From Orychophragmus violaceus (lineage: Eukaryota; Streptophyta; Magnoliopsida; Brassicales; Brassicaceae): a stretch of 64,000 nt of DNA. The translations under genes were made by a program, and so were the position numbers. Within the stretch, counting starts at the first letter, position 1, and each line of letters begins with the position of its first letter. A model generated the notes under the pieces. The model searched no databases and was not told the DNA's origin. It worked only from the letters and a program-made list of their open reading frames with translations. The stretch lies in contig CM058237.1 in the NCBI GenBank assembly GCA_030180135.1, forward strand, positions 40,073,126 through 40,137,125, read 5' to 3'. Below, piece by piece: positions 35,233 through 45,829 of the stretch.

Positions 35233-35925
35233 ACTGTGTCGATCGACGTAGACTCTGTCTGTCGATCGACACCACCAAACAAAACCGGACTGCAATAACC
35301 AGTTAATCCAATTAACCTGGTTCATTGAACCGGTCATGTCGATCGACACAACCCATGTGTGACGGTCGACATAGACCTAAACCGAAGATAATTTTGATAA
35401 CCGGTCCAATCTAATTGAATCGACTTATCAGATCAAACTGATCTTAATTATGCAAATCGGTTTATTCCAATTGAGATAACAAATTCAATCCAATTGAATC
35501 AATTCATCCAATTTAAACCGTTTAAACCAGTTTCAACTGATTGCGATAACCGGTCCAATTCAATTGAACCATATTATCCAATCAAACTGATTTAACCATA
35601 CGAGATAACCGGTTCAATCCAATTGAACCGATCCATCCTGTCGCACGGCCTGTGTCGATCGATGCACCCAGTGTATTGATCGACACAATGCGATTTCTAG
35701 ATCGAAACCATTCTCTGATTAGGCGAATTCGCGGTGCATCGATCGACACAAACTTGTGTCGATCGACGCTATGCGAAAACACAATCGCACTTGTATTTTC
35801 GCGCTGCATCGATCGATGCACCCAGTGCACCGATCGATGCTGTGCGAAAACCCTAAATCAGTTTTTGCCATTTTCGCGCTGCATCGATCGACACACCCAG
35901 TGCATCGATCGATGCTGTGCGAGAA
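35233..35925. repeat. Cluster of paired CGATCG palindromes in the Copia leader
   Basis: Between the PBS and gag of the Copia element lie six pairs of CGATCG-centred dyads, arms typically TGCAT/ATGCA or TGTGT/ACACA. Centre-to-centre distances read by eye are 23 (35243/35266), 23 (35343/35366), 21 (35659/35680), 20 (35743/35763), 21 (35813/35834) and 21 (35888/35909). Four of them are followed by ATGCGA or TGTGCGA. The same module occurs in the LTRs and in the Athila-like elements. Confidence 0.85.
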
Positions 35926-36070
35926 CACAGTTCTTCGTTTTCGATATTAACAAATCCGAGATTCATAATTACAAAACGAATCCTAGCTAGCATCAATTCA
36001 ATCAAAACCATTCTAATCGAATTCCAGGCAACTGATTCAATCTATTAAAACCCTAAGGCTCTGATACCAC

Positions 36071-36744
36071 TGTTGGATTCCCTAGGATCCAGGGTCTAGG
36101 TGATTGAATCTGAGAACTGACCTCGTGATTACCTGGAGATTGGCAGCGGAAATTGGAGCAGGTAATCGAGATCTAGAGCGCTTCAATTGCTGCGCCTCTA
36201 TCGTAGTCCACACGCTTACAAGCTGGAATCCGCCGGGATGCTAGTACCGGTGATCGGATCTCCTGTGGATCTATGAGTTTTGTGTCTCTGCTTTCTCTCT
36301 AAGAAGCCACACAGACGGCCCCCGGGCTCAGGTCGATCATATGAGACATTATATATCGACCTGGGATGACCCAAACGAGTTACGGATCAAGCCCAATTCG
36401 TTCAAGTCAATAACTCGAAACTTTAGTCTCGAGGCCCATGGTGCATCGATCGATGCACATACTGCATCGATCGACACACCTCTTCAAAACTCAATTCAAT
36501 GTGTATCCAATACACATTGATCAGATCATATGCCAATGATCAATCCCACTCAAAGTGTATCCAGCTCGCTTAGGTGTGTGACCCTGTAGGTTCACACGAT
36601 ACTGGAAATGAGTTACAACTCATTTGTCATAAGCGGTTTCTAGCAAAACATTATGACTACCCAGTATCATATGAATTGTCCGATCTCGACAATACAACCA
36701 CCTTTAGAGTAAGTACAATGTGATTTCAGGACATAATCCCAACA
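36071..36744 (-). repeat. 5' LTR of the Copia element
   Basis: 674 bp, nearly identical to the other LTR and holding the same paired CGATCG palindrome at 36441-36480. The Met-tRNA-type PBS abuts it at 36057-36069. Confidence 0.93.
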
Positions 36745-38117
36745 TCGACATCATCGAGATAGATGATGATCTCGACCCAAGAAATGCCGTGTACGTCGCG
36801 AACGTTCCTGATGGACCAATCCAAACTGCATCCACTAGTCAGGAACTCGAGCCCAGCGATGAAGAAGATTGGAGAACTCCGATCATTCGATACATAACAA
36901 ACGGCGAAGTCCCTGATGACAAATGGGAAGCGAAAAAACTCAAGACACAAAGTGCGAGGTACTGGGTCACGCAAGGAGAGCTTTTTAAAAGAAGTCTCTC
37001 TGGACCTTACCTCAAATGCCTCGATAAGAAGCAAGCCCGAGCCGTTATCACGCAGGCCTATGACCGATCCTGCGGAAGCCATTCCGGAGGACGAGCTCTG
37101 GCCATACGAATCAAAAGGCAAGGCTATTTCTGGCCAACAATGGCCGCTGAATGCGAATCCTTTTCTAGCAAATGCGACAAATGCCAAAAGCACACCCCGA
37201 TTATCCACCAACCATCGGAGAAAATCACCTCGATATCCTCGCCATACCCATTCATGCGATGGGGAATGGATATCATGGGACCTTTAGTCGCATCCGGCAA
37301 AAAGAAAGCTACACACCTATTGGTGATGACAGATTACTTCACTAAATGGATTGAAGCAGAATCGTACCAAAAGGTTAAAGACGTTCACGTTAAGGAGTTC
37401 GTCTGGCGAAACATCGTTTGACGACATGGACTACCCCACGAGATCGTCACCGATAACGGATCTCAATTCATATCAAACATGTTCAAAGAGTTCTGTAGAA
37501 CCTGGAACATAAAGCTGACTTACTCAACGCCCCGCTATCCTCAAGGAAACGGACTTGCGGAAGCAGCTAACAAAGCGATCATGAACAGCCTTAAGAAAAG
37601 ACTCAATGAGTGCAAAACAAGCTGGAGCGACGATCTCCCAGCCGTACTCTGGGCTTACCAGACTACTCCCCGCAAATCCACCGGCGAGACTCCCTTCTCG
37701 CTAGCTTATGGAATCGAGGCGGTAGTACCAGCCAAAATCCTCGTGTCAAGCATCCGCAAAGAAGAATGCCCATGGAAAGAGGAGCTTAACAACAAGATGA
37801 TAACGGACGAGCTCGATCTCGTCGACGAAAGGAGGAATCTCGCACTAGCTCGAATCCAGAACTACCAACAAGCCGCAACTCGCTACTATGATTCCAGAAT
37901 TAAAACTCAAAGGTTTCAAGTAGGGGAGCTCGTCTTACGGAAAGTGTTCGACCATAAAAAGGAAGAACACGCTGGAAAGTTAGGAGAAAAGTGGGAAGGT
38001 CCTTACCAGGTCACCGATGTTGTGAAGGACGGGGTCTACCGACTCAAGTCGGTGGAAACCCAGAAATCTGAAATACGACCCTGGAACATCATCAACCTCA
38101 AAAAGTACTTTCACTGA
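36745..38117 (+). pseudogene. Tat integrase (3' half of pol, after the Copia insertion)
   Basis: The frame resumes after the Copia element. An HHCC zinc part (DRSCGSHSGGRALAIRIKRQ, CDKCQKH) precedes the catalytic core with the first Asp in MRWGMDIMGPL, the second in IVTDNGSQFIS and Glu in GLAEAANKA, so the DDE triad is complete. A C-terminal domain (LRKVFDHKKEEHAGKLGEKW, EGPYQV) ends at 38115. One in-frame TGA at 37419 lies inside the core. It inserts element cDNA into the genome. It would be functional but for the stop and the Copia break upstream. Confidence 0.9.
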
Positions 38118-38339
38118 GAGTACGCAACATAATCGAACTACGAAATGGCTTGATCCCCTTAAAAGGGTACGTAGGCAGCTCGACCTCGAGCGCAGCCGCC
38201 CCCCCAACACAAAGCTCTTACCGAGTTCGACAACTTCAAACGAAGTCATACTAGCTTATCTTTGTGAAATCAAAATAAGTCTCGAGCAATGTCTCTTTCC
38301 GTTGTAAAAGTTAGAGTCGTCGCGAAATACTTCGCCTTT

Positions 38340-38495
38340 ATATTAATTCAGGCGATATGAAATTATCCCTTCCAAGCGACCTCAAATGGCCCCTTCTAAT
38401 TAAAGTGATATGAAATTATCTCTTCAAAAATCAAGCGATATGAAATTATCCCTCTCAAACCAGAACGATCTGAAATGGTCCTTCAAACACTTAAA
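38340..38495 (+). repeat. Short tandem repeats in the Tat 3' region
   Basis: Four imperfect units of about 45-55 bp, each containing GCGATATGAAATTATCCCT or a variant (GATCTGAAATGGTCC), follow pol. Tat/Ogre elements are known to carry tandem repeats in this region, some of which have expanded into satellites. Confidence 0.6.
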
Positions 38496-38994
38496 ATTCT
38501 TCCAACCTTTTACAGAGTAGAAGAATTGGGGGGCTACCCCCTCCCTTTAAGCAAAGCAACAAGGTCGAATCTACGTCAAGACAGATTGAACGACAGCTGC
38601 AAGTACTCAAAACAAATCTATGTAAGTCTACCTTGATTCATCATATACCTAGAAATTTTCATTTCAGTTCAAAGCCGAGCTCGACCTTTATGTCTTAAAA
38701 GAGTTGTACCTCGAATAAATTTTGAGATTGAGCTCGAGCTCAAATACAACCGACTTTAAAGTTCATAAAGAACTCTCTAAGGCAATTCAAGCCAAATTAT
38801 TTATTCAATCCCTCTTTAGAGGTTCGAGCTGTCACGACGGCCAGTTTATGCTAAGGCATTAAAACAATTGATTCTATGCTAAGGCATGAAAATTCGAAAA
38901 GCAATTCATATATAAAAAAATGAAAAAGCCCTCACAGGCAACCAGAGTACAAAAAAGAAATTAAAAAAGCCCCCCTCGGGCAACGACAAAACGA

Positions 38995-41362
38995 CTAAAA
39001 TTGTTGTGATCGCGAAGAAGCTTCGTCTCCATTCTCCGCCTGATCGCTGGTAGAACCAACCCCAGTCGGGAGATTCGATCCGTATTGATCAAGACGAGGA
39101 GCGGCTGGGGGCGGAGCATGCGCCATAATCACCTCTGACATCGCTGGCAAGTTTAACTTGCCAATGCTGAAATCAGAGACCGCTGCAGCGTTCATCTCTT
39201 CCATGGCCACCCTCTTCTTCTCGGCCAGCAACATCACTTCCTGAGTCAAGTCCAGCTCACCGGAGGCGAACTCCGTGGCGAGCTCGATATTGGCCAAGGT
39301 TTCTTGGAGGCGGATCTCAGCTCTGGTCTCAGCCTTCCGACCCTCGCTTTTCTCCTTGATCTCCTTGAGGATCTCCAAGTAATCCCCGCTCATTTTCTTC
39401 CTCGCCTCGTGAACTGAGACTTTCACGTCAAAGTCCCTCCCCACGAGGACCCTCTCCAGATCAGCTCGATCATGAGCAGCTTGCATAGCTGTGGCATGGC
39501 TCGCCTCTTCGGCATCCACTGTTCGGGTCACGGCCGCTCGAAGCTTCTGAGAAAGATCTTCCTCCCGATTCTCGAGAGTCAGTAGCCGAGCCTCCATCCC
39601 TTCGTACCTAGCCAGTTTCCACTTAAGCTCCTCCTCTCGGGCCAAAGAGCCCTGCAGCTGCAGATTCAAGTCACCTACCGTCTTCTTGACGGTCTCGAGC
39701 TCGTCTACCTGCGACCCCTCGCGTAGCTCGCGCTCATACTTGGCCACGAACCCGCTCGTAGCCTCCAGGAACTACATAAAAAAACACTAACGTTAAGTTC
39801 CCAAAACAAAGACGAAGAAAATAAAACGGTACGACCATTACCCTCTTAAGGGACGCCGTCATCTCGGTATATGAGTCACCAAGGACCATGTCCACAACAG
39901 CCGGGAGCTGGACACCCGCATGCATGAAGTGTCTTAGCAGACAAGCCACGCTACCCGGCGCTTCGACATTCTCGCTCGATCTCCTCGAGCTCTCCTCTGT
40001 GTCGACCCTTCGGTGCTTCGGCACGGGAGAAAGAGCTCCACCCCCGCTCCAGCCACTCGATCCCCTCAGACCGTTCGGGTGAGAGTCGCGTAAAACTAGC
40101 TCCCCGGACGGGACCGGGTCCGCCTCCCGGGCGATCGAAGAGGGAGGATCGCCTCCCGTCCCCACGGCGGCATCGACAACCCCTGTACTCAAAGGAAGAC
40201 TTAGAGGAGGGGTAGGAGGAGAATCACACATGGCAAAAAGGATGGAGTTGCTCAGGCCTCCATCCCTCACCTTCTTTGCTAGATCCACGGGGTCCTTCCC
40301 GTTTCGGCGAATCCTCGCTCTTCGAGATAGTCTCTCGCGAGGAGGAGTGCTAGCGGTTGAACCATCGTCCAAAAGAGGATGACCTGCAAAAATAAAGGAC
40401 AGATTAGACCATTCTTAATGATGACAAACAAGACGTCGTGCAGATCAAAACGGTCAGACAACTCACTTTCTCCTGCCCGCTCGGCAACACAAAGCGAGGC
40501 TGGACAGCTCGAACCGGGGGAGCCCGGGGAGGCACGGGGGAAAGTGATAAGTCTCGAGGAAGCCGAGGTCGATCCCGCAGAGCCCGTCCGGGATCGATCC
40601 TCAGAGCGGCTTGCACGCGCTCCACTGTAAAGCTGTCCCAGTTGACAGTGCCCCTTCTTAGTCTGGTTATTAAAGCCTCCGTAATCGGGTTGAGAGAGAG
40701 CGATACAGGAGATTCTGCAATACAAACTGAAACCAATCAGGAGCAGCCTGACAACAAAAAAGAAGGAGGATTGAGTATTAAACCGCGAATCTTACCTACG
40801 CTGGAAGCCCACCGAGACGGGACGACTGAGTAATCGAACTCCCCGACCGAATGGTGGGTTATCCTAAAGAAGAAGTACCGGTCCCTCCATACATCCCTCG
40901 TTGGAATATCGTCAAGGATCCTCCCGAAACGAGGAGAAAGATAGTACGTTCCAGGGAAGCTAGTATTTTGCTTTACCGAGCAAACTCGCATGATCTCTTC
41001 GGGCCCGAACTCAATCCCCTCCTCTACGGCCCTGACTCCAAGTCCGATGACATACCGAACGAAATTTGGCGTCATCTGATGAAAAGCCAACTGGAGTTGG
41101 TCCAGCACTAAAAAATAATGCGGGGAATGGGGAAGAAGATCCCGCATTTTTCAAAATAAGCGTAGGAAGCACATCAGTAGCCTTCCACGACGGTCTCCGG
41201 TGAAACCGCCGGCGATGGGATGACTATTTCTACTTCCGGTGGAATCCGGCACTGCGTTCGTATCCGCTTAATGTGATTCGCGGTTAAGACAGACGGTGGA
41301 TGCCGACCGAATGATACCACCGCCGCGCTCGTACTTGCTCCCGTCGCATCTCTCAGAGCCAT
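38995..41362 (-). pseudogene. Antisense multi-exon gene of the Tat element ('putative gypsy-type transposon', Transposase_28-like)
   Basis: Between integrase and the 3' LTR, the minus strand carries an ORF series with credible introns. A first exon (MALRDATGASTSAAVV, 41362) leads to VVEGY, a stop and CASYAYFEKCGIFFP. The exon to about 40797 holds the conserved domain (TPNFVRYVIGLGVRAVEEGI, YFFFRITHHSVGEFDY) and ends at GTAAGA. An acidic/Pro-rich exon follows (to GTGAGT near 40464), then 40383-39841 (DSPPTPPLSLPLSTGVVDAA). The last exon, 39773-38995, is a coiled coil (VDELETVKKTVGDLNLQ, LTLENREEDLSQKL) ending SSRSQQF. Tat elements are known for an antisense ORF here; its role is unknown. One stop and one frameshift at 41140-41176 break it. 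Confidence 0.75.
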
Positions 41363-41919
41363 GAGGAAAAATGTACGGAGAATACGAAAGAAAAACTAGA
41401 GCAAGAAAGAAACAAGACACAAATGAGAAGATAGAAAGTTACCTTCGACGATATGAAGAAATATCTGTAGTGGGAATCGTGAACAATCTCGACCGTACGA
41501 TTCCAAACTCGTAATAATTACGAGAAAATCGAGACGGTTGGGACTCCTCGCTTTCCCCCCCATCTCAACCGTTGATTCGAGATCTGCGGCCACGAACACG
41601 TGACAGCCAATTTGCGTCAGCAAAGAATCAAGTTCGAAAAGACTCTTCGTGACCCTCAAATCTCAGCCGTTAGTGATCGACCAAATCCACGGTGGAAGAT
41701 GAAATCCCATTAGCGAATATACGCCATAACTGCCGACGCGCTAACAAGCAGGTCAGTTCGATCCACACGCCCATCCTTGACCATTGGATCAAAACAAGAT
41801 CTACGGACGGGGCAAAAGTAATCATTAGGTCTTTCACACCCGAGGCACGTGCTTCTTCCCGAGGACGTCCACCACCCATTAACCTCGACTCGTCGAAATT
41901 AATGGGCTGGGGGGGCTAT

Positions 41920-42456
41920 TGTTGGTGCTGGATTTCCCTCTAAGAAATCCGGCCCATTAACAAACAAAACAAAGGCCCATAATCATGATCCCGTTCCATT
42001 ATCGAGACAGAGAGATCGTCCATCATCCATTTTGTGCCCATACGACCAACATCTGGACAAAGCCCAGACAACGCCGAAGTAAGAGGCGATCGAGCTCGAG
42101 CTCGATAGGAGATGATGTAGAGGTAGAACAACCTGGTCTTCGTCGGTTCATCCGATTCCCGCAAATCTCGGAGATCGTTATCATGGCGAGGCCGAAAAAT
42201 CGGAACAAGGAGAACAAAGTTGAGGACTATTTAAAGAAGAAGTGGCGATTCATTCAAGACATTCCAACCCTAATCAAGAACACTTCGACTAGATAGCTCG
42301 ATTATCATACTTTGTACTCTCTATTCGATTGTGTTTGTTCTATCTCGACGATAAATCTCAATAAAGTCTTTGATTCATAGGAAATATATATCATCTTTAT
42401 ATCCAAAAGTCAAAATCCACGATTACAAATCCTTGGTGTGAATCTCCGATCTCACA
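41920..42456 (+). repeat. 3' LTR of the Tat element
   Basis: Same length and termini as the 5' LTR, preceded by a G-rich polypurine tract. It differs from the 5' LTR mainly in 41960-42010 and by scattered substitutions. Confidence 0.93.
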
Positions 42457-42562
42457 TCGACTATACTCTCGCTAAAAACTGGATAATTTTTTTACACTTT
42501 GTTTCTACGAGCATACTCTTCAGCATGTACATCATACACAACAGAAAATGTCTATGTATTAG

Positions 42563-42661
42563 GCTTTGTTCGGAAACTCGTTAGGCGTTATCCGCACGAC
42601 TAACTTGGGCCTAGCGAGTTAGCGGAAAATCGGGGACTAAGCGAGGATTACTCGGAACCTT
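42563..42661. mobile_element. Possible MITE remnant
   Basis: GGCTTTGTTCGGAAACTCG at the left and, reverse-complemented, GGTTCCGAGTAATCCTCG at the right are weakly similar inverted ends of a ~100-bp GC-richer block. Inside, TTGGGCCTAGCG is the complement of CTAGGCGTTAGGCCCAA within the MITE at 4590. It may be a short or decayed relative. Confidence 0.3.
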
Positions 42662-42675
42662 TTTTTGCCTTTTCT

Positions 42676-42681
<6 letters not shown>

Positions 42682-42707
<26 letters not shown>
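42682..42707. repeat. (TA)n microsatellite
   Basis: About 13 uninterrupted TA dinucleotides, immediately to the right of the MITE-like block. Confidence 0.9.
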
Positions 42708-42712
<5 letters not shown>

Positions 42713-42734
42713 AACTGAATATAAATTAGACAAT

Positions 42735-42808
42735 ATGTGATTGATCTAGTTGTTAAGCCACTTATAAGTGACAAAATGGGTTATGGGTTCAAGTCTTCGG
42801 ATGCTATA
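42735..42808 (+). ncRNA. tRNA-like A/B-box sequence, possible SINE head or tRNA relic
   Basis: GATCTAGTTGTTAAG (42743-42757) resembles a pol III A box and GGGTTCAAGTC (42785-42795) a B box, about 35 bases apart as in tRNA genes, with a T run (42809-42816) just after. A full cloverleaf is not evident. It could be the tRNA-derived 5' part of a SINE or chance. Confidence 0.3.
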
Positions 42809-43164
42809 TTTTTTTTGTCATTTTTAAACTACATCTTTAATGAAGGGTAAAAGGGACATTTCCTTTCATATTCTTCGAATGTCCCGACCTCCAACCCTAA
42901 AATGGTGGCTGCGAATTTTTTATTTTTTATTTTTTTACTATGTTTCTTTTGAATTTGTAGAATTTATACTAACTGTTGATAGATCTATGAAGGAAACTTC
43001 GATTTGAGCAATGAAATCGATGAAACTGAGTGTTTTTTTAATCCGATTCTTTGCCGATTACATTTAACCGCGGCTCCAGTCAGCCATGCGATTTTCCGGC
43101 GATTTTCCGATCCTGAGCGTCGATATTAAGAAGACGGGTCTTAGGTAACATACACAATTCTTTG

Positions 43165-43624
43165 TCTCTCTAACACACATAATTTTTCGTTTCTATATTT
43201 CTCTAACACATATGGGCAGTGCCGTGCTTAGGTTTACGGAGGCCGAAGGCGAATTATAATAAATATACTTACAATATTTATTTTAAATAAATATAAAATA
43301 GTTTTGAACTACATAACTATTTTAAACAAAATGGATATAAAAAATGTTAAAATTTCTTTTCCAATAAACTCTTAATTAAATCAAGTTTTCATAATCTCTC
43401 TAACACACATAATTTTTCGTTTCTATATTTCTCTAACACATATGGGCAGTGCCGTGCTTAGGTTTACGGAGGCCGAAGGCGAATTGTAATAAAGATACTT
43501 ACAATATTTATTTTAAATAAATATAAAATAGTTTTGAACTACATAACTATTTTAAACAAAATGGATATAAAAAATGTTAAAATTTCTTTTCCAATAAACT
43601 CTTAATTAAATCAAGTTTTCATAA
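43165..43624. repeat. Two-copy 230-bp tandem duplication
   Basis: The block TCTCTCTAACACACATAATT...CAAGTTTTCATAA occurs at 43165-43394 and again at 43395-43624 with only about two differences (ATTATAATAAATAT against ATTGTAATAAAGAT). Each copy contains the GC-richer GGGCAGTGCCGTGCTTAGG, which resembles degenerate transposon ends. The near identity means a recent event. Confidence 0.9.
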
Positions 43625-43929
43625 ACAGTTTTTGGTATTTTTATAAATTGAGTAGGATTTATAGGTTTAAAAATTTATGGATAATATTTTTATGTGATTT
43701 CACTAACATAGCTTTTTATTCCAGATAAATACATTGTCATAAGCGTTTTTAGAATATTATCATATAAACATTTATTTTTATCCATTAATTAAATTAAACA
43801 ATATTTATTTTTAAAATTTTTAAAATTTTAAGTTAAGAAATATTATTTAGAAGCAGTCATTTGTCACGCAAAAAAATAATATAAAGAAAAATTGAAAATA
43901 AATTAGTGAAAATCACATAGGAATAAAAC
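43625..43929. other. AT-rich sequence, nothing recognised
   Basis: T/A-rich without open frames of interest. It lies where the 3' LTR of the Athila-like element would be expected but shows none of that LTR's sequence. Confidence 0.4.
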
Positions 43930-44459
43930 TTACGAGTACAAAAAAATGGAGCCAACAAAAAGCATATGTCCGACTGACTCACATGTGCAATGGTCGACGC
44001 ATGTTTTGGGAAGGGTGCATCGATCGGCGCACAAGACCGCGTCGATCGATGCACTGCGTATCTATTCTGTAAAATTTTGCAGAAAGCATATGTTCCGTGA
44101 ATAATTATAAAAACTCAACCCTTTAAGCTACATAAAACAAAGACAACGCAATATCAAAGCAACCAGACAGTCATAACAAGCATCACTACATCAGTTCCAA
44201 AGTAAAAGGACTGACAAATGACAAAGACTCAAGAAAACAGAAAAATGACTCAAAGAATATAAAAAGAAAAAAGAAAAGAAAAAGTACAGAACCAAATGTC
44301 ATGGAAATAGGAACCAGAATCATATCTCATTAGACTCAGTCTCATCATCGATGCCTGCATAAGGGTCAGAACCACTAGTCTTAGGAGTAGGGGAGCGTCT
44401 GCGTCGTGGAGCAGGTGTAGGAACATGAACTCTCGGCTTACGTCTGCAAGAACAGCTAG

Positions 44460-45825
44460 CTACATCTCCTGAAGGCCCTTTACTCTGTCATTCAGCATAG
44501 TCTGAAAGGCTCCTTTAGACATCTCTGCAGGATCCATAAGTGGATCAGGATACGGTATAGGCACAAACTCACCCGCTGCATCCTTAGGGACAAGCGCATG
44601 TGAAGGAGCAGCAGAGGTAGAAGCTCTAGAAGTAGAAGCACCAGGAGGGTTGGCAACTGTAGGTACTCTGCGCATAAGGTTCCTGTGAGGCTCAAAGCTC
44701 AAATCCAGAAGCGCCTCAATCTTCGTGAGCTCCTGTAAGGGAAGTTGCACGCACCACTAACGTAACTGCGCATCATGGAAAACCCAAAGGTTTCCCTCTT
44801 TTATCCAAGTACCGCTCCTCAAATGAGCATCATCCATCCACATCCTCTTAGTAACACACTCTCATCCCTCTGTAGGGATCCTGAAATGCTGAAAGATAGG
44901 AGTAAGCAGGCTGTTCACAGACTCAGTCTTCTTGCCCTTAAACGCCTTAGTCTTCAAATCACATAGGTGGTCCACGAAAACTGCTCCCATGTTCAATCCA
45001 GGTGCAGGGTCAGATACAACAGTGGCCTCGAACAAGCGGCTAATCCCATTGTATAGCAAAATCAGCTATGTCTTCCTCATCTTGTTCGGCTCCGACTTGC
45101 ACAACAACGTGTTCCTCAAAACACGCACGACATATCAGGACCGGATATCGTATAGCTGTCTGCTTGGAGACTCGCGAGTGATAGTGCTCATTTCCAAAAT
45201 GAGCCCAGAAGAACTGAGTGTCTGAATCTTCCCACTCAGCAGTAAGAACGCAGCGAATAGGCTCCAAACTTAACCCATAGATGCGGCCGAGATCCAGAAT
45301 CGAAATGCGGTACCTGACGCCCATACACATGAAGGTAAAGGTCCCTTCAGCTTCTCTCTTACGAAGCTCGTCTTTGTAGTACACTCTGCAGGTAGACAAC
45401 AGCTGTCTGACTAAGTCTAGATATAGCTCATAAGTCTTCATAGGCATTGTCCCCAAGCCTATCTTCTGTACAATCGTCTGCACATCCTGTGTAATCCCCA
45501 TCATCTGACAAGTCCTGTAGTGGACAAAACGTCTAGGCTTGATCTCCATGTAAATCAAGGCATTGTAGAAAAATGTGTCGTACTCATCTCATTCCTCAGA
45601 GATCTCTCGATCAGTGCAATCAGCGCTCTCCGTCTCAGTCTTAGGATCATTCTCCCACTGTATCAACATCGGGATCCAGTCCTTCTCTCCTTTAGGCCAA
45701 GGAGGCTGTACAGCTCCAGGAACATGCTGATTAGGCGTATGAGGCGATGAAGTGCGAGTGTGCCATTCAGCAGGCACAACTGTATCATCAGAAACGTTCT
45801 TGCGCTTCCGTGGAGGCATCTGCAA
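44460..45825 (-). pseudogene. Athila ORF-1/env-position gene
   Basis: It starts MQMPPRKRKNV at 45825. After an in-frame TGA (45589; CGA expected, EE-R-DEYDTFFYNALIYM) it runs on with RRFVHYRTCQMMGITQDV, CMGVRYRISILDLGRIYGLS and AIRYPVLICRACFEEHV, shifts frame near 45050 to MLYNGISRLFEATVVSD, and ends with KTRIEALLDLSFEPHR-like sequence and a Pro/Ser-rich tail. The words and the place after pol match the Athila ORF-1 family, sometimes called env-like. No signal peptide or membrane segment is evident and its role is unknown. Confidence 0.75.
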
Positions 45826-45829
45826 TCAA

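Larger units (their letters stand above)
30531..36744 (-). mobile_element. Copia LTR retrotransposon nested in the Tat element
   Basis: Two 674-bp LTRs (TGTTGGATTCCC...CCCAACA) enclose the body. The PBS GGCTCTGATACCA (36057-36069, plus-strand reading) and the polypurine tract (AAGTGGGAGAT read on minus, 31205-31215) show it runs on the minus strand. GCGAC (30526-30530) and TCGAC (36745-36749) are the target duplication with one change; removing the element rejoins the Tat frame as TSRD-IIEIDDD. By eye about 10 of 674 LTR positions differ, so it inserted well after the Tat element. gag is open but pol is badly decayed. Confidence 0.93.
25046..42456 (+). mobile_element. Tat-lineage Gypsy LTR retrotransposon, 17.4 kb including a nested Copia
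   Basis: LTRs of 537 bp at 25046-25582 and 41920-42456 enclose a PBS (TGGCGCCGACTG, 25585), gag, protease, RT, RNase H, a second RNase H, integrase, a long 3' region with an antisense gene, and a polypurine tract (GGGCTGGGGGGGCTAT) before the 3' LTR. The dual RNase H, the antisense gene and the PBS are marks of the Tat lineage. CGACT occurs at 25039-25043 and 42458-42462, close to but not exactly at the LTR tips, and is the best candidate target duplication. By eye about 25 positions differ between the LTRs, so it is the oldest of the three paired-LTR elements here. Confidence 0.93.

Noticed and set aside
35651..35925. CRISPR-like array (regular short palindromic repeats)
   Set aside because: Plant nuclear DNA, palindromic cores without unique uniform spacers, and no cas genes; the repeats belong to retrotransposons.
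35652..35990. Overlapping frames of Cys/Arg/Asp-rich 'SIDRC' repeats on both strands in the Copia leader
   Set aside because: They arise from the CGATCG palindromes, which read open in several frames; no start context or family.
39888..41111. Plus-strand open frames opposite the antisense gene
   Set aside because: They lack recognisable domains and mirror the GC-rich minus-strand exons, which show splice sites, a known domain and a coiled coil.
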